36,344 bases of DNA. Source: Hyphomicrobiaceae bacterium (GTDB lineage: Bacteria > Pseudomonadota > Alphaproteobacteria > Rhizobiales > Hyphomicrobiaceae). Shown here in pieces: positions 30,421 to 35,736 of this stretch. The notes under the pieces were generated by a model. The model was not told the origin of the DNA. It saw only the letters and a program-made list of their open reading frames with translations, and searched no databases. Made by a program: the position numbers and the translations under genes. Position 1 is the first letter of the stretch; each line of letters opens with the position of its first letter. The DNA lies in NCBI GenBank assembly GCA_021775715.1, contig JAJFHI010000174.1:1-36344 (forward strand). The letters are read 5' to 3'.

Positions 30421-30896
30421 CCCGCAATAACGATATAAAGTTGGAAACTAGCCGTTTTGATGGTGATCTATATTTTGCGTCACGCGGATCATGTCCGCTG
30501 GGCCGGATCTATCGAAATGATAACGGGTTGCTGTACGCAAGACGCCATAATGATTTAGTTAGCGAGAGCTTTGCAAGCATAAATGACGCCGTGATTTATC
30601 TCGGCAATGGCCGTCGTCACATCCCTGGTTTTGCCGCTGCTCGATCCGTAATATTTGCGGCTGTCCCAAAGCCTCACATTATATTCAGATCAACAGTTTT
30701 GCTTCTGGTATCGGCTTGCTGCTACACAATGGCCCCTATCTTGGGGTCTTGGGCATCAACCGCAGGTCTTGTTGCACTCGTTGTTGCAGTCAATCAGCTC
30801 CTAGCTACTAGCGTTTTGCTAGGCATAGACGATGCGTATAGGATTGTTGCAAATCGCTTTGGCTTGCCTTCGAAAGAAACGGGTGGCGAGCTGTGA
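30417..30896 (+). CDS. Membrane protein with two C-terminal helices
   Basis: Starting at ATG 30417 (ATGA overlap) the 159-residue protein has a soluble N-terminal half with two short repeats of the form RFDGDLYFASRG and RNDNGLLYARR. Two membrane helices follow, at about residues 89-106 (STVLLLVSACCYTMAPIL) and 110-133 (TAGLVALVVAVNQLLATSVL), and a short polar tail. DNA here is less GC-rich than in the neighbours (ATA, TTA and AAT codons are frequent), suggesting recent acquisition. Possible superinfection exclusion or moron function; unproved. Confidence 0.65.
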   Translation: MTRNNDIKLETSRFDGDLYFASRGSCPLGRIYRNDNGLLYARRHNDLVSESFASINDAVIYLGNGRRHIPGFAAARSVIFAAVPKPHIIFRSTVLLLVSACCYTMAPILGSWASTAGLVALVVAVNQLLATSVLLGIDDAYRIVANRFGLPSKETGGEL

Positions 30897-31198
30897 ACGC
30901 TTTTTTCCACGAGAAACGCCGCGCGATGACACCGCGCCGGATTGCTGAGATATTTGCTCGCGACGACGGCCGTTGCCAATGCTGCAAGCGCAAACTCCGC
31001 GCCGGCGATGACTATGAAGTCGATCACGTGATAGCGTTGTCCAAGGGCGGGAGCGACGACGACACAAACTTGCAGATTTTATGCTCTGGCTGTCACGCCA
31101 TCAAGACGCCTGGAGACATTTCAGACGCGGCGAAATCAAAGCGCACTTACACAAAGGCCAAAGTTCCCGGCCGCTATAAGACAAGGTCTTTCCGATGA
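30893..31198 (+). CDS. HNH endonuclease
   Basis: GTG 30893 overlaps the previous TGA. The 101-residue protein has a zinc knuckle CQCC (28-31) and CSGC (64-67), and the beta-beta-alpha metal motif with His45 (VDHVIALSKGG), Asn59 (DDTNLQILC) and His68. This is the compact HNH type found in many phages, where it helps packaging nicks or acts as a homing enzyme. Here it is far from the terminase genes, in the recombination operon, so a role in recombination or host DNA damage is as likely. Overlaps the next gene by four bases. Confidence 0.85.
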   Translation: MNAFFHEKRRAMTPRRIAEIFARDDGRCQCCKRKLRAGDDYEVDHVIALSKGGSDDDTNLQILCSGCHAIKTPGDISDAAKSKRTYTKAKVPGRYKTRSFR

Positions 31199-31476
31199 TC
31201 CCGCACCGCTCAAGGATCGCATTCGTGATTTATGAGGTCCCGCATGGCGGGTACTTCGTGCAGGTTTCAATTCCGGCCGGTCCCGATGGCGAAAATCAAT
31301 TCGATATGGAGGCAGCGGCTTGCTGCACGTCTTTGTCCGATGCAGAGCGCTACGTTATTAGCCGCATGCGGGATTACGAAGAGGAACAGCGAGAATTGAC
31401 GCGCCGCCAGACGATAGAGGATAGCGGCAACGTCACGGCTTTCGAGCCAAAGAAACGGAAATGGCTATTTGGATGA
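31195..31476 (+). CDS. Hypothetical protein, last gene of the recombination operon
   Basis: Starts in an overlap with the HNH gene (ATG 31195; TGA 31196-31198). The 93 residues contain a beta-rich N terminus (SRIAFVIYEVPHGGYFVQVS), helical RYVISRMRDYEEEQRELTRR and a basic end KKRKWLFG. No motif recognised. It converges with the minus-strand gene that ends at 31496; only 19 bases lie between and I see no hairpin terminator there. Confidence 0.7.
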   Translation: MIPHRSRIAFVIYEVPHGGYFVQVSIPAGPDGENQFDMEAAACCTSLSDAERYVISRMRDYEEEQRELTRRQTIEDSGNVTAFEPKKRKWLFG

Positions 31477-31495
31477 GAGGTTCGCCGGGAGCGGA

Positions 31496-31702
31496 TTATG
31501 ATTTTTCTTCGAAAAGCACACAGCCAAAATCAGGGCCGACCATGTTTGCCCATCCTTCATCACTCTCCACCCAGGCTTCGTTTGAAGCGAACGTAGTCAG
31601 GTCTTCGGAATAGGATTGACGCCATCTACCGCAATGGCCAGCGCCCGTCCAAACGTCTTGATGCTGTGTGGGGGTGAAAGATTTACAATCTGCACACCTC
31701 AT
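31496..31702 (-). CDS. Cysteine-containing small protein (68 aa)
   Basis: ATG 31702 stands nine bases after GAGGAG, in the sequence GAGGAGCGAAAAGCGATG that also precedes the gene at 33129. Residues begin MRCADCKSFTPTQHQDVWTG, continue to GHCGRWRQSYSEDL and end DFGCVLFEEKS. The order CxxC, C, C suits a small zinc site like those of the FxCxxF-type Cys-rich phage proteins (CxxCxxF...C...FGCxxFE). Last gene of the minus operon. A TTG at 31732 in the same frame is less likely. Confidence 0.75.
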   Translation of the reverse strand: MRCADCKSFTPTQHQDVWTGAGHCGRWRQSYSEDLTTFASNEAWVESDEGWANMVGPDFGCVLFEEKS

Positions 31703-31728
31703 CGCTTTTCGCTCCTCGTTTGACGGTT

Positions 31729-31899
31729 TCAATTTTCGGAATCAAGTGGCGGCAACAGCGCGATTGGCTGCGCGTCATATCCGCAATCGTCACACTCCCA
31801 ACCCGTGTCGAGAGGATTCCGGCAACGCGGGCATTTGTTCTTTGCCACCATGTCGCGCTCGTAGCGCGTCGTCGGCTGGTCCACAGTCGGTTGATCCAC
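31729..31899 (-). CDS. Small zinc-ribbon protein (56 aa)
   Basis: GTG 31899 follows TTAGGAG. The 56-residue protein has a polar start (DQPTVDQPTTRYERDMVAKN) and a clear ribbon: CPRCRNPL, eight residues, then CDDCGYDAQPIALLPP. Two CxxC knuckles of this type bind one zinc ion. The ribbon may bind nucleic acid or protein. It is followed with no gap to speak of by another Cys-rich gene. An ATG at residue 17 (31851) is a possible shorter start. Confidence 0.7.
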   Translation of the reverse strand: MDQPTVDQPTTRYERDMVAKNKCPRCRNPLDTGWECDDCGYDAQPIALLPPLDSEN

Positions 31900-31909
31900 G
31901 GAAAGTCTC

Positions 31910-32173
31910 CTAATCTTGTTTGTCGGTCGTTGTCAGAATGCGCAGATGTTGCGCTCCGAGTTGCCCCAAGGCTGTTCCCAGCAACTTGTGCGTCTCCGCA
32001 CTGGCATCTGCATAGATAGCCTGCACGACGGCATGGAAACGGGCGTCAAACTCGCGAGCATCGTCCCGATCTTTCGGCCGAAATCTATCCGCAAATGCTG
32101 AAACCGTCCTTGCTACCCGATCCCTCTCACCCTCGCGGCGGCTTGCCTCGATTGCCTTCATGTCAATTGTCAT
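31910..32173 (-). CDS. Hypothetical helical protein (87 aa)
   Basis: ATG 32173 follows AAGGAGC by seven bases. The protein is highly charged and helical (MKAIEASRREGERDRVARTV, FADRFRPKDRDDAREFDARF, then HAVVQAIYADASAETHKLLG). No known motif. The TAG stop overlaps the ribosome site of the zinc-ribbon gene. Function unknown. Confidence 0.75.
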   Translation of the reverse strand: MTIDMKAIEASRREGERDRVARTVSAFADRFRPKDRDDAREFDARFHAVVQAIYADASAETHKLLGTALGQLGAQHLRILTTTDKQD

Positions 32174-32184
32174 CACCACGCTCC

Positions 32185-32463
32185 TTATGATTTCACCAAA
32201 TACTTGCTCGGCATCCGCTCGCGTCCTGTGAGGCGCGCGATCCTGTCGGCTATGTCGGCGTGCTTCTCGTGCAGCTTGTCTAGGCCGTGATCCTGCCGAT
32301 AGCGATCAACGGCTATGCAGACGAATGGGTAGGCATCATCAAGGGCCGCCTCAAGCTCTGCGATGCGCGTTTCCATCGCCCGCCATGCTTCGTTCTCAGC
32401 CTTCAATTCGGCTCGCTCGCTGAATGTCAGCGGTTCGGTGAAGTGCTTAAATCCTAACGGCAT
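32185..32463 (-). CDS. Hypothetical coiled-coil protein (92 aa)
   Basis: ATG 32463 lies behind AAAAGGAGCGAAAT. The sequence begins MPLGFKHFTEPLTFSERAEL and includes a Glu/Ala-rich heptad region (KAENEAWRAMETRIAELEAA) and a basic end (RIARLTGRERMPSKYLVKS). Probably a helical dimer. Member of the operon of small genes behind the resolvase-like gene; role unknown. Confidence 0.75.
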   Translation of the reverse strand: MPLGFKHFTEPLTFSERAELKAENEAWRAMETRIAELEAALDDAYPFVCIAVDRYRQDHGLDKLHEKHADIADRIARLTGRERMPSKYLVKS

Positions 32464-32476
32464 ATTTCGCTCCTTT

Positions 32477-32692
32477 TCATTCCGCCTTGCGAGGCGATGC
32501 CGAGATTGCTCTTGCGATCATCCACATTCCCATTCGGGCTAATTCCCATCGCGTGAGGACGTTCTGCGTCTTCACCTCTGGATTGAGATCCTCAATCCGC
32601 AACAGCCGAGACCCGATGCCGGTGTCATCGATCTGATCACAGGCAATCATGAGCCCCGTAGATCTCCAAACTGCTGTGCGCCCAAAAGTCAT
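32477..32692 (-). CDS. Hypothetical protein (71 aa)
   Basis: The start is ATG 32692, preceded by GAGGAG nine bases upstream; a TTG two codons earlier is possible. The sequence MTFGRTAVWRSTGLMIACDQ, TGIGSRLLRIEDLNPEVKTQ, NVLTRWELARMGMWMIARAI suggests a small mixed alpha/beta protein. Motifs such as LNPEVKTxxxLTRWELxRxGxWxIxRA occur in uncharacterised phage proteins. No function. Confidence 0.7.
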   Translation of the reverse strand: MTFGRTAVWRSTGLMIACDQIDDTGIGSRLLRIEDLNPEVKTQNVLTRWELARMGMWMIARAISASPRKAE

Positions 32693-32706
32693 CTGCAAAG
32701 TCTCCT

Positions 32707-32913
32707 CTATTTGTCTGCCTTATGGGCTGCTTCAATTCGATTGAGCGCCTTTTCAGTCGCCTGCTCAATTGCCCCAACAGCACACACACCCCCGTCATAA
32801 ATAGTCGAGTTGAGTGCCGGCAGGTCATGGACGATGCAATAACATTCAGAAGGTGCGTTTACATCGTAAGAGCCCGACCGGCTAATGATTCGAATCGAAA
32901 ATGAACATGGCAT
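32707..32913 (-). CDS. Hypothetical protein (68 aa)
   Basis: ATG 32913 follows TTAGGAGGGCGAT. The protein begins MPCSFSIRIISRSGSYDVNA, has three further cysteines (ECYCIVHD and GGVCAVG) and a helical C terminus (AIEQATEKALNRIEAAHKAD). No family recognised. Separated from the next gene by 14 bases with a GAGGAG ribosome site. Confidence 0.7.
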   Translation of the reverse strand: MPCSFSIRIISRSGSYDVNAPSECYCIVHDLPALNSTIYDGGVCAVGAIEQATEKALNRIEAAHKADK

Positions 32914-32922
32914 ATCGCCCTC

Positions 32923-33129
32923 CTAACTGGACACGCGCAGCGGGGATCGCGGCGCAAGTTGATTGATCTTCTCAGAAGCTAGCTTGACGCGCTCGCGGAT
33001 TTCTTCGCGGCTCATTTCTGGTCCGCCGTCGCGGAGCCGGTTGTCTAGCATGTCGAGTATCATTCTCGCCTCTTCCATCAAGCGAAGCGAGCGCAGAACT
33101 CGACGGTATCCTCGCTGCTCAGCACCCAT
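32923..33129 (-). CDS. Hypothetical helical protein (68 aa)
   Basis: ATG 33129 lies in GAGGAGCGAAAAGCGATG, identical to the leader at 31702, so I start here rather than at 33360, where a longer frame would cover the upstream gene. Residues: MGAEQRGYRRVLRSLRLMEE, ARMILDMLDNRLRDGGPEMS, REEIRERVKLASEKINQLAP. Two charged helices, no motif. Confidence 0.7.
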   Translation of the reverse strand: MGAEQRGYRRVLRSLRLMEEARMILDMLDNRLRDGGPEMSREEIRERVKLASEKINQLAPRSPLRVSS

Positions 33130-33142
33130 CGCTTTTCGCTCC

Positions 33143-33445
33143 TCAATCTGATCTGGTATTTCTGGAAACCATCTCTGCGGGGTCAAGTCCGAAGCGCCTG
33201 CAAAGCTGATGCGAAAACGTTGATCCGAGCGCGAAGCATTTTGATACTGCCACCCATCTGGGATGATTATGGCCATCGGGTGCGGACGGGTCTCTAGATC
33301 CTCGCACCGCTCGCTCCAGCAGCTTTTCGTCAGATATGCTGCGAACTGTATTTCCATCACCTACCCATCCGGCCTCGCATGGGAGATTTTCGCGAGCATC
33401 GCTATCGATCTGCTGCTTTAGATAGTCGTATCTCGGTAGGTTCAT
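33143..33445 (-). CDS. Hypothetical protein (100 aa)
   Basis: ATG 33445 follows AAGGAGC by seven bases. The protein begins MNLPRYDYLKQQIDSDAREN and contains RSISDEKLLERAVRGS, HNHPRWVAVSKCFALGSTFS and HQLCRRFGLDPAEMVSR. The last phrase (LCxRFGLDPxEMV) occurs at the end of small phage proteins. Its TGA overlaps the leader of the next gene, which supports this frame over the overlapping one. A CHH-type metal site (His, His, Cys, His, Cys in the second half) is possible. Function unknown. Confidence 0.7.
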   Translation of the reverse strand: MNLPRYDYLKQQIDSDARENLPCEAGWVGDGNTVRSISDEKLLERAVRGSRDPSAPDGHNHPRWVAVSKCFALGSTFSHQLCRRFGLDPAEMVSRNTRSD

Positions 33446-33459
33446 CTCAGGCTCCTTAG

Positions 33460-34032
33460 TTAGTTGCCGCGTCCAGATGCCTTAAGCACATAGATCGCTT
33501 GCCTCACGTCCCGGATCGGGACCCCCTTGTCCTGCATTGCCTTCACCGCATCCGCGTTGGTCGCGTGCGCAATACTATCCCACTCGCGCTCCATAATTTC
33601 GAGCCACGGCGACCAGTCCATCTTCGGCCTGCCACGACTGCGCGCACCGTTGGCCGCACTCTTTAGGCCGCGCCCGCCTTTGGCCAGCGCCTCAACGGCA
33701 TCCTGTACTATGCCTAGCCCGTCTGCGAGTTTGTCTGATTTCCGATCAGTGGCCAGTTCCAACAGGATGCTGCCCCGGTCATCAATGGCTTTCAGGGCAG
33801 CAAACAGGCTGGAACGAGGCTGCGCCTTCGTTGACGTTTTCGGCTCGGCCAAGAGCCATGCGTATAGCACCGCAATCCTCGTGCCCTTGCGCAGAGCGCG
33901 GATCGCTTCGGCAAGGCTCTCTGGCCCGCACCCCTCAACATAAACAGTCGTCACGCCAGCGGCCTCCATAGCCGCGCGCTGCTTCTGCGCTGTGCATGAT
34001 CTGTGTGGGCGAATGTAACCAATCGTTCTCAT
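33460..34032 (-). CDS. Degenerate resolvase-fold protein
   Basis: The 190-residue protein (ATG 34032) follows the plan of small serine recombinases: TIGYIRPHRS..QKQRAAMEAAG, ESLAEAIRALRKGTRIAVLY, a helix SSLFAALKAIDDRGSILLEL. But the catalytic R-V-S is RPH, and the D-R-L-x-R motif after the strand IAVLY is AWLLAEP. The chemistry is therefore probably lost. The C terminus has an AT-hook-like RGRPK and a helical DNA-binding-type region (DAVKAMQDKGVPIRDVRQAI). At the divergent promoter and with a likely leaderless mRNA, it may be a regulator rather than a recombinase. Confidence 0.65.
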   Translation of the reverse strand: MRTIGYIRPHRSCTAQKQRAAMEAAGVTTVYVEGCGPESLAEAIRALRKGTRIAVLYAWLLAEPKTSTKAQPRSSLFAALKAIDDRGSILLELATDRKSDKLADGLGIVQDAVEALAKGGRGLKSAANGARSRGRPKMDWSPWLEIMEREWDSIAHATNADAVKAMQDKGVPIRDVRQAIYVLKASGRGN

Positions 34033-34068
34033 GGGATAAGATGTAAAGCCGATTTGAATGGATTGCAA
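34033..34068 (-). promoter_or_regulatory. Minus-strand promoter of the resolvase-like operon
   Basis: On the minus strand: TTGCAA (34068-34063), 16 bases, TTACAT (34046-34041). The start site would fall within a few bases of ATG 34032, and no ribosome site is seen, so the message would be nearly leaderless, as for some phage repressors. Confidence 0.5.
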
Positions 34069-34100
34069 TAATTATTTACGGAAAATGCACACACGGGTTA

Positions 34101-34129
34101 TTGACATGAGCCGGACAAGCATCTAAGTT
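34101..34129 (+). promoter_or_regulatory. Promoter of the plus-strand small-gene operon
   Basis: TTGACA, 17 bases, TAAGTT, with start near 34136 and the first gene at 34156. A consensus -35, weaker -10. It diverges from the minus promoter 33 bases away, so one regulator bound between could control both. Confidence 0.6.
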
Positions 34130-34155
34130 CAAGTCAGCAGCAAGGGAGAACAGAC

Positions 34156-34275
34156 ATGCAGATCGGATACATCACGATCAACGGCCACAAAGCACCGGCC
34201 ATCTTTCACGCAGACGGCAGGATCGAAAGCGGCCCAACGGCCAACCGGATGATGCAGGAAAAAGAGGGGCGCTAA
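34156..34275 (+). CDS. Small hypothetical protein (39 aa), first gene of the plus operon
   Basis: ATG 34156 follows AAGGGAG. The 39 residues MQIGYITINGHKAPAIFHAD, GRIESGPTANRMMQEKEGR form a small beta-hairpin-like N terminus and a polar tail. This gene, unlike its followers, uses an ordinary ribosome site rather than the repeated leader. Its TAA lies in the loop of a 7-bp hairpin (34264-34282). Function unknown; an early host-takeover peptide would fit. Confidence 0.65.
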   Translation: MQIGYITINGHKAPAIFHADGRIESGPTANRMMQEKEGR

Positions 34276-34282
34276 GCCCCTC
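34264..34282 (+). promoter_or_regulatory. Hairpin around a stop codon
   Basis: GAGGGGC, loop GCTAA, GCCCCTC. The TAA of the first gene is in the loop. No T-run follows. It ends 12 bases before the first start-associated sequence, the same distance as the hairpin at 34959-34974. Confidence 0.6.
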
Positions 34283-34294
34283 GCTACTCCCAGC

Positions 34295-34305
34295 AACGAA
34301 AGGCC
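34295..34305 (+). promoter_or_regulatory. Start-associated sequence
   Basis: AACGAAAGGCC, four bases before ATG 34310. Exact copy of the operon's repeated leader. Confidence 0.7.
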
Positions 34306-34309
34306 CATC

Positions 34310-34579
34310 ATGGCGAAGTATCGGAAAAAGCCAGTCGTTATCGAGGCGCACAAAATAGGCACTGACGGCTGGCCTATGGCGATCTGGCAGGGCGTGATGG
34401 ATAATCAGATCGTCCTGCACCTGGAAAAGGTCGGAGGCGCAGTTATGGGACACGTCGAGATCAAGACGCTTGAGGGGACCATGCGCGGCGAAGTTGGGGA
34501 CTGGATAATCCGCGGCGTGGCCGGTGAGCTTTACCCCTGCAAGCCGGAAATCTTCGAAGCAACCTACGAACCTGTATAG
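34310..34579 (+). CDS. Conserved phage protein (89 aa)
   Basis: This is a well-known small protein in many proteobacterial phages, without known function. It opens MAKYRKKPVVIEAHKI, has a middle IKTLEGTMRGEVGDWIIRGV and an end GELYPCKPEIFEATYEPV. The pattern GDWIIxGVxGExYPCKPxIFxxTYE is strongly conserved in its homologues. The fold is likely a small beta barrel. It is second in the plus operon behind an exact leader repeat. A nearby role with nucleic acid or host proteins is unproved. Confidence 0.9.
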   Translation: MAKYRKKPVVIEAHKIGTDGWPMAIWQGVMDNQIVLHLEKVGGAVMGHVEIKTLEGTMRGEVGDWIIRGVAGELYPCKPEIFEATYEPV

Positions 34580-34587
34580 AAAAGGCC
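34579..34587 (+). promoter_or_regulatory. Start-associated sequence
   Basis: GAAAAGGCC, six bases before ATG 34594; begins with the last G of the upstream TAG. Confidence 0.65.
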
Positions 34588-34593
34588 GGAACC

Positions 34594-34815
34594 ATGTCGG
34601 AATATGACCGCTACTGTGAAATGCTATGGGCGTATGCAAGATTTAAGGGGGTCGGCGCGACCGATGAAGACCTACGTAACACCCCGTTCAAGTATGCCGA
34701 CACGTTGCAAGCCGTGAATCAAGGTCGCGTATCTCTTGACGAAGCGATGCATCGCTTCGGCATGGCCGTACACCGGCACATGCGGCGCGGTCGTCAAATT
34801 AGTGAAGCAGCGTAA
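34594..34815 (+). CDS. Hypothetical protein (73 aa)
   Basis: Starts at ATG 34594 behind a leader repeat. Helical: MSEYDRYCEMLWAYARFKGV, ATDEDLRNTPFKYADTLQAV, SLDEAMHRFGMAVHRHMRRG. The C terminus has three His and several Arg, possibly metal- or nucleic-acid-binding. No family known to me. Confidence 0.75.
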   Translation: MSEYDRYCEMLWAYARFKGVGATDEDLRNTPFKYADTLQAVNQGRVSLDEAMHRFGMAVHRHMRRGRQISEAA

Positions 34816-34817
34816 TC

Positions 34818-34828
34818 AACATAAGGCC
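34818..34828 (+). promoter_or_regulatory. Orphan start-associated sequence
   Basis: AACATAAGGCC without a clear gene after it: a TTG at 34832 gives only seven codons and an ATG at 34845 fourteen. It opens the 188-base gap that holds the three hairpins at 34907-34974. Confidence 0.5.
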
Positions 34829-34906
34829 GGATTGAACGTCGCGAATGATCTGTGACCAACCAGCAGCCGATCATTCACGGGAATCGTAAGGGTGTTGCTG
34901 GGAGGT

Positions 34907-34974
34907 AGTCGGTTGCAAGCCTCAGAGCCGACTGAACGGGGGACTTGTGCCCGTGACAGGCCGGAGAGACGGCC
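34907..34974 (+). ncRNA. Three tandem hairpins in a leader
   Basis: AGTCGGTT/AGCCGACT (34907-34914 with 34926-34933, one G-U pair), ACGGG/CCCGT (34936-34940 with 34950-34954) and GGCCG/CGGCC (34959-34963 with 34970-34974, loop GAGAGA) follow one another within 68 bases, just upstream of the leader repeat and start at 35004. The compact array suggests a functional RNA leader or attenuator. No gene is evident in this gap. Confidence 0.45.
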
Positions 34975-34986
34975 ACCCAACTCGAC

Positions 34987-34997
34987 AACGAAAGGCC
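34987..34997 (+). promoter_or_regulatory. Start-associated sequence
   Basis: Exact AACGAAAGGCC, six bases before ATG 35004, twelve bases after the GGCCG/CGGCC hairpin. Confidence 0.7.
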
Positions 34998-35003
34998 GCA
35001 TCC

Positions 35004-35435
35004 ATGAAGGTCGTATACAATTCCCGGCACGGCGGATTCAGCCTTAGCACAGAGGGGATCGCGGCTTATGCAGCTCGGAAGGGCATCACTCTATATCTGG
35101 AAGATAGCCACTACGGCTTAACAGTATACTGGACGGTGCCAGCCGATCAGCGAAGCGGCATTTTGCGGGACGATGAGTGGCACACGGCAGACATGGATGC
35201 CCGCCGAAAAAGCAATGAACTGTACGCCAGAATGACTTTAGATGACAGATCAATATCACGTTCTGATCCTGAACTCGTTGCAGTGGTTGAAGCAATGGGG
35301 GATGCCGCAAGCGGCACGCATGCCAGCCTTAGAATCGCTGAAGTTGAGACTGGTAAGAGATGGCGTATTGATGAGTACGATGGTGCGGAGACTGTCATGA
35401 CAGTCGATGACTATGAATGGCATATCGCCGACTAA
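35004..35435 (+). CDS. Hypothetical protein (143 aa)
   Basis: ATG 35004 is chosen because it follows the leader repeat; an earlier in-frame GTG start at 34947 would run through the hairpin region. The protein starts MKVVYNSRHGGFSLSTEGIA, has YAARKGITLYLEDSHYGLTV, and a recurring SDPELVAVVEAMGDAASGTH. It then has a beta-rich end KRWRIDEYDGAETVMTVDDY. The phrase HGGFSLSxxAxxxYAxRKGITLY followed by SDPELVxVVExLGxxASGxxAxLxIxEV is known from phage proteins of the same type (conserved, unnamed). Its 3' end contains a 16-base palindrome (35390-35405). Confidence 0.85.
   Translation: MKVVYNSRHGGFSLSTEGIAAYAARKGITLYLEDSHYGLTVYWTVPADQRSGILRDDEWHTADMDARRKSNELYARMTLDDRSISRSDPELVAVVEAMGDAASGTHASLRIAEVETGKRWRIDEYDGAETVMTVDDYEWHIAD
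35390..35405. promoter_or_regulatory. 16-base perfect palindrome
   Basis: GACTGTCATGACAGTC lies inside the end of the 143-residue gene, 35 bases before the next leader repeat. A perfect 16-base palindrome is rare by chance and suits a dimeric repressor site or RNA hairpin. Confidence 0.4.
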
Positions 35436-35439
35436 CCCA

Positions 35440-35448
35440 GAAAAGGCC
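35440..35448 (+). promoter_or_regulatory. Start-associated sequence
   Basis: GAAAAGGCC, six bases before ATG 35455. Confidence 0.65.
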
Positions 35449-35454
35449 AGAGCC

Positions 35455-35577
35455 ATGACCACCACACTAGGAGACGCACTGCCGGAAGCCATCGCGAAGG
35501 TATCAGAACTGATCGGGCAGCAGGAGGCGCAGGCCAAGGAAATGGACGAACTGTACGCGGGCGGGGGAGATGCATGA
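35455..35577 (+). CDS. Small acidic protein (40 aa)
   Basis: ATG 35455 to TGA 35575-35577: MTTTLGDALPEAIAKVSELI, GQQEAQAKEMDELYAGGGDA. One amphipathic acidic helix. It follows a leader repeat, and its end overlaps an ATG (ATGATG) of a still smaller frame. A short acidic helical peptide could inhibit a host nucleic-acid-binding protein, but there is no evidence beyond composition. Confidence 0.65.
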   Translation: MTTTLGDALPEAIAKVSELIGQQEAQAKEMDELYAGGGDA

Positions 35578-35627
35578 TGCGCGCGTACAAAGAGCTTGAA
35601 CCAACCATTGAATTGGCGAACGCCTAG
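35574..35627 (+). CDS. Very small coupled frame (17 aa)
   Basis: ATG 35574 overlaps the previous TGA as ATGA and opens MMRAYKELEPTIELANA, ending at TAG 35625-35627. Coupling and plausible composition are the only support; it may be a leader peptide for the region behind it or a chance frame. Confidence 0.3.
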   Translation: MMRAYKELEPTIELANA

Positions 35628-35632
35628 TAATC

Positions 35633-35643
35633 CACGAAAGGCC
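35633..35643 (+). promoter_or_regulatory. Orphan start-associated sequence
   Basis: CACGAAAGGCC followed by no ATG at the usual distance. It opens the second gap of about 190 bases, with the structures at 35650-35695. Confidence 0.5.
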
Positions 35644-35649
35644 AGAATT

Positions 35650-35695
35650 CCGGGCGTCAGCTCTGCCGACGGACCCCGGTCTTAGATATCGGCAG
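35650..35695 (+). ncRNA. Crossing inverted repeats (possible pseudoknot)
   Basis: CTGCCGA (35663-35669) pairs with TCGGCAG (35689-35695). CCGGG (35650-35654) pairs with CCCGG (35675-35679). The two pairs cross, so the RNA could form a pseudoknot or switch between two hairpins. It lies directly after an orphan leader repeat. Confidence 0.35.
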
Positions 35696-35736
35696 CGGAG
35701 TGGCGGACGAAACTGGCTCTGCAAAGCGAGCGGGTG

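Noticed and set aside
31477..31495. Bidirectional terminator between the convergent operons
   Set aside because: The 19-base gap has no inverted repeat or T-run; transcripts may end within the genes or by Rho.
32923..33360. 145-codon frame on the minus strand
   Set aside because: Only its last 68 codons fit. The GAGGAG leader at 33129 and the independent, well-led 100-residue gene at 33143-33445 explain the region without a 218-base overlap.
34596..34700. tRNA genes
   Set aside because: No cloverleaf with a TTCRA-type T arm was found by eye in any intergenic gap; the hairpin arrays at 34907-34974 and 27107-27266 do not fit tRNA spacing.
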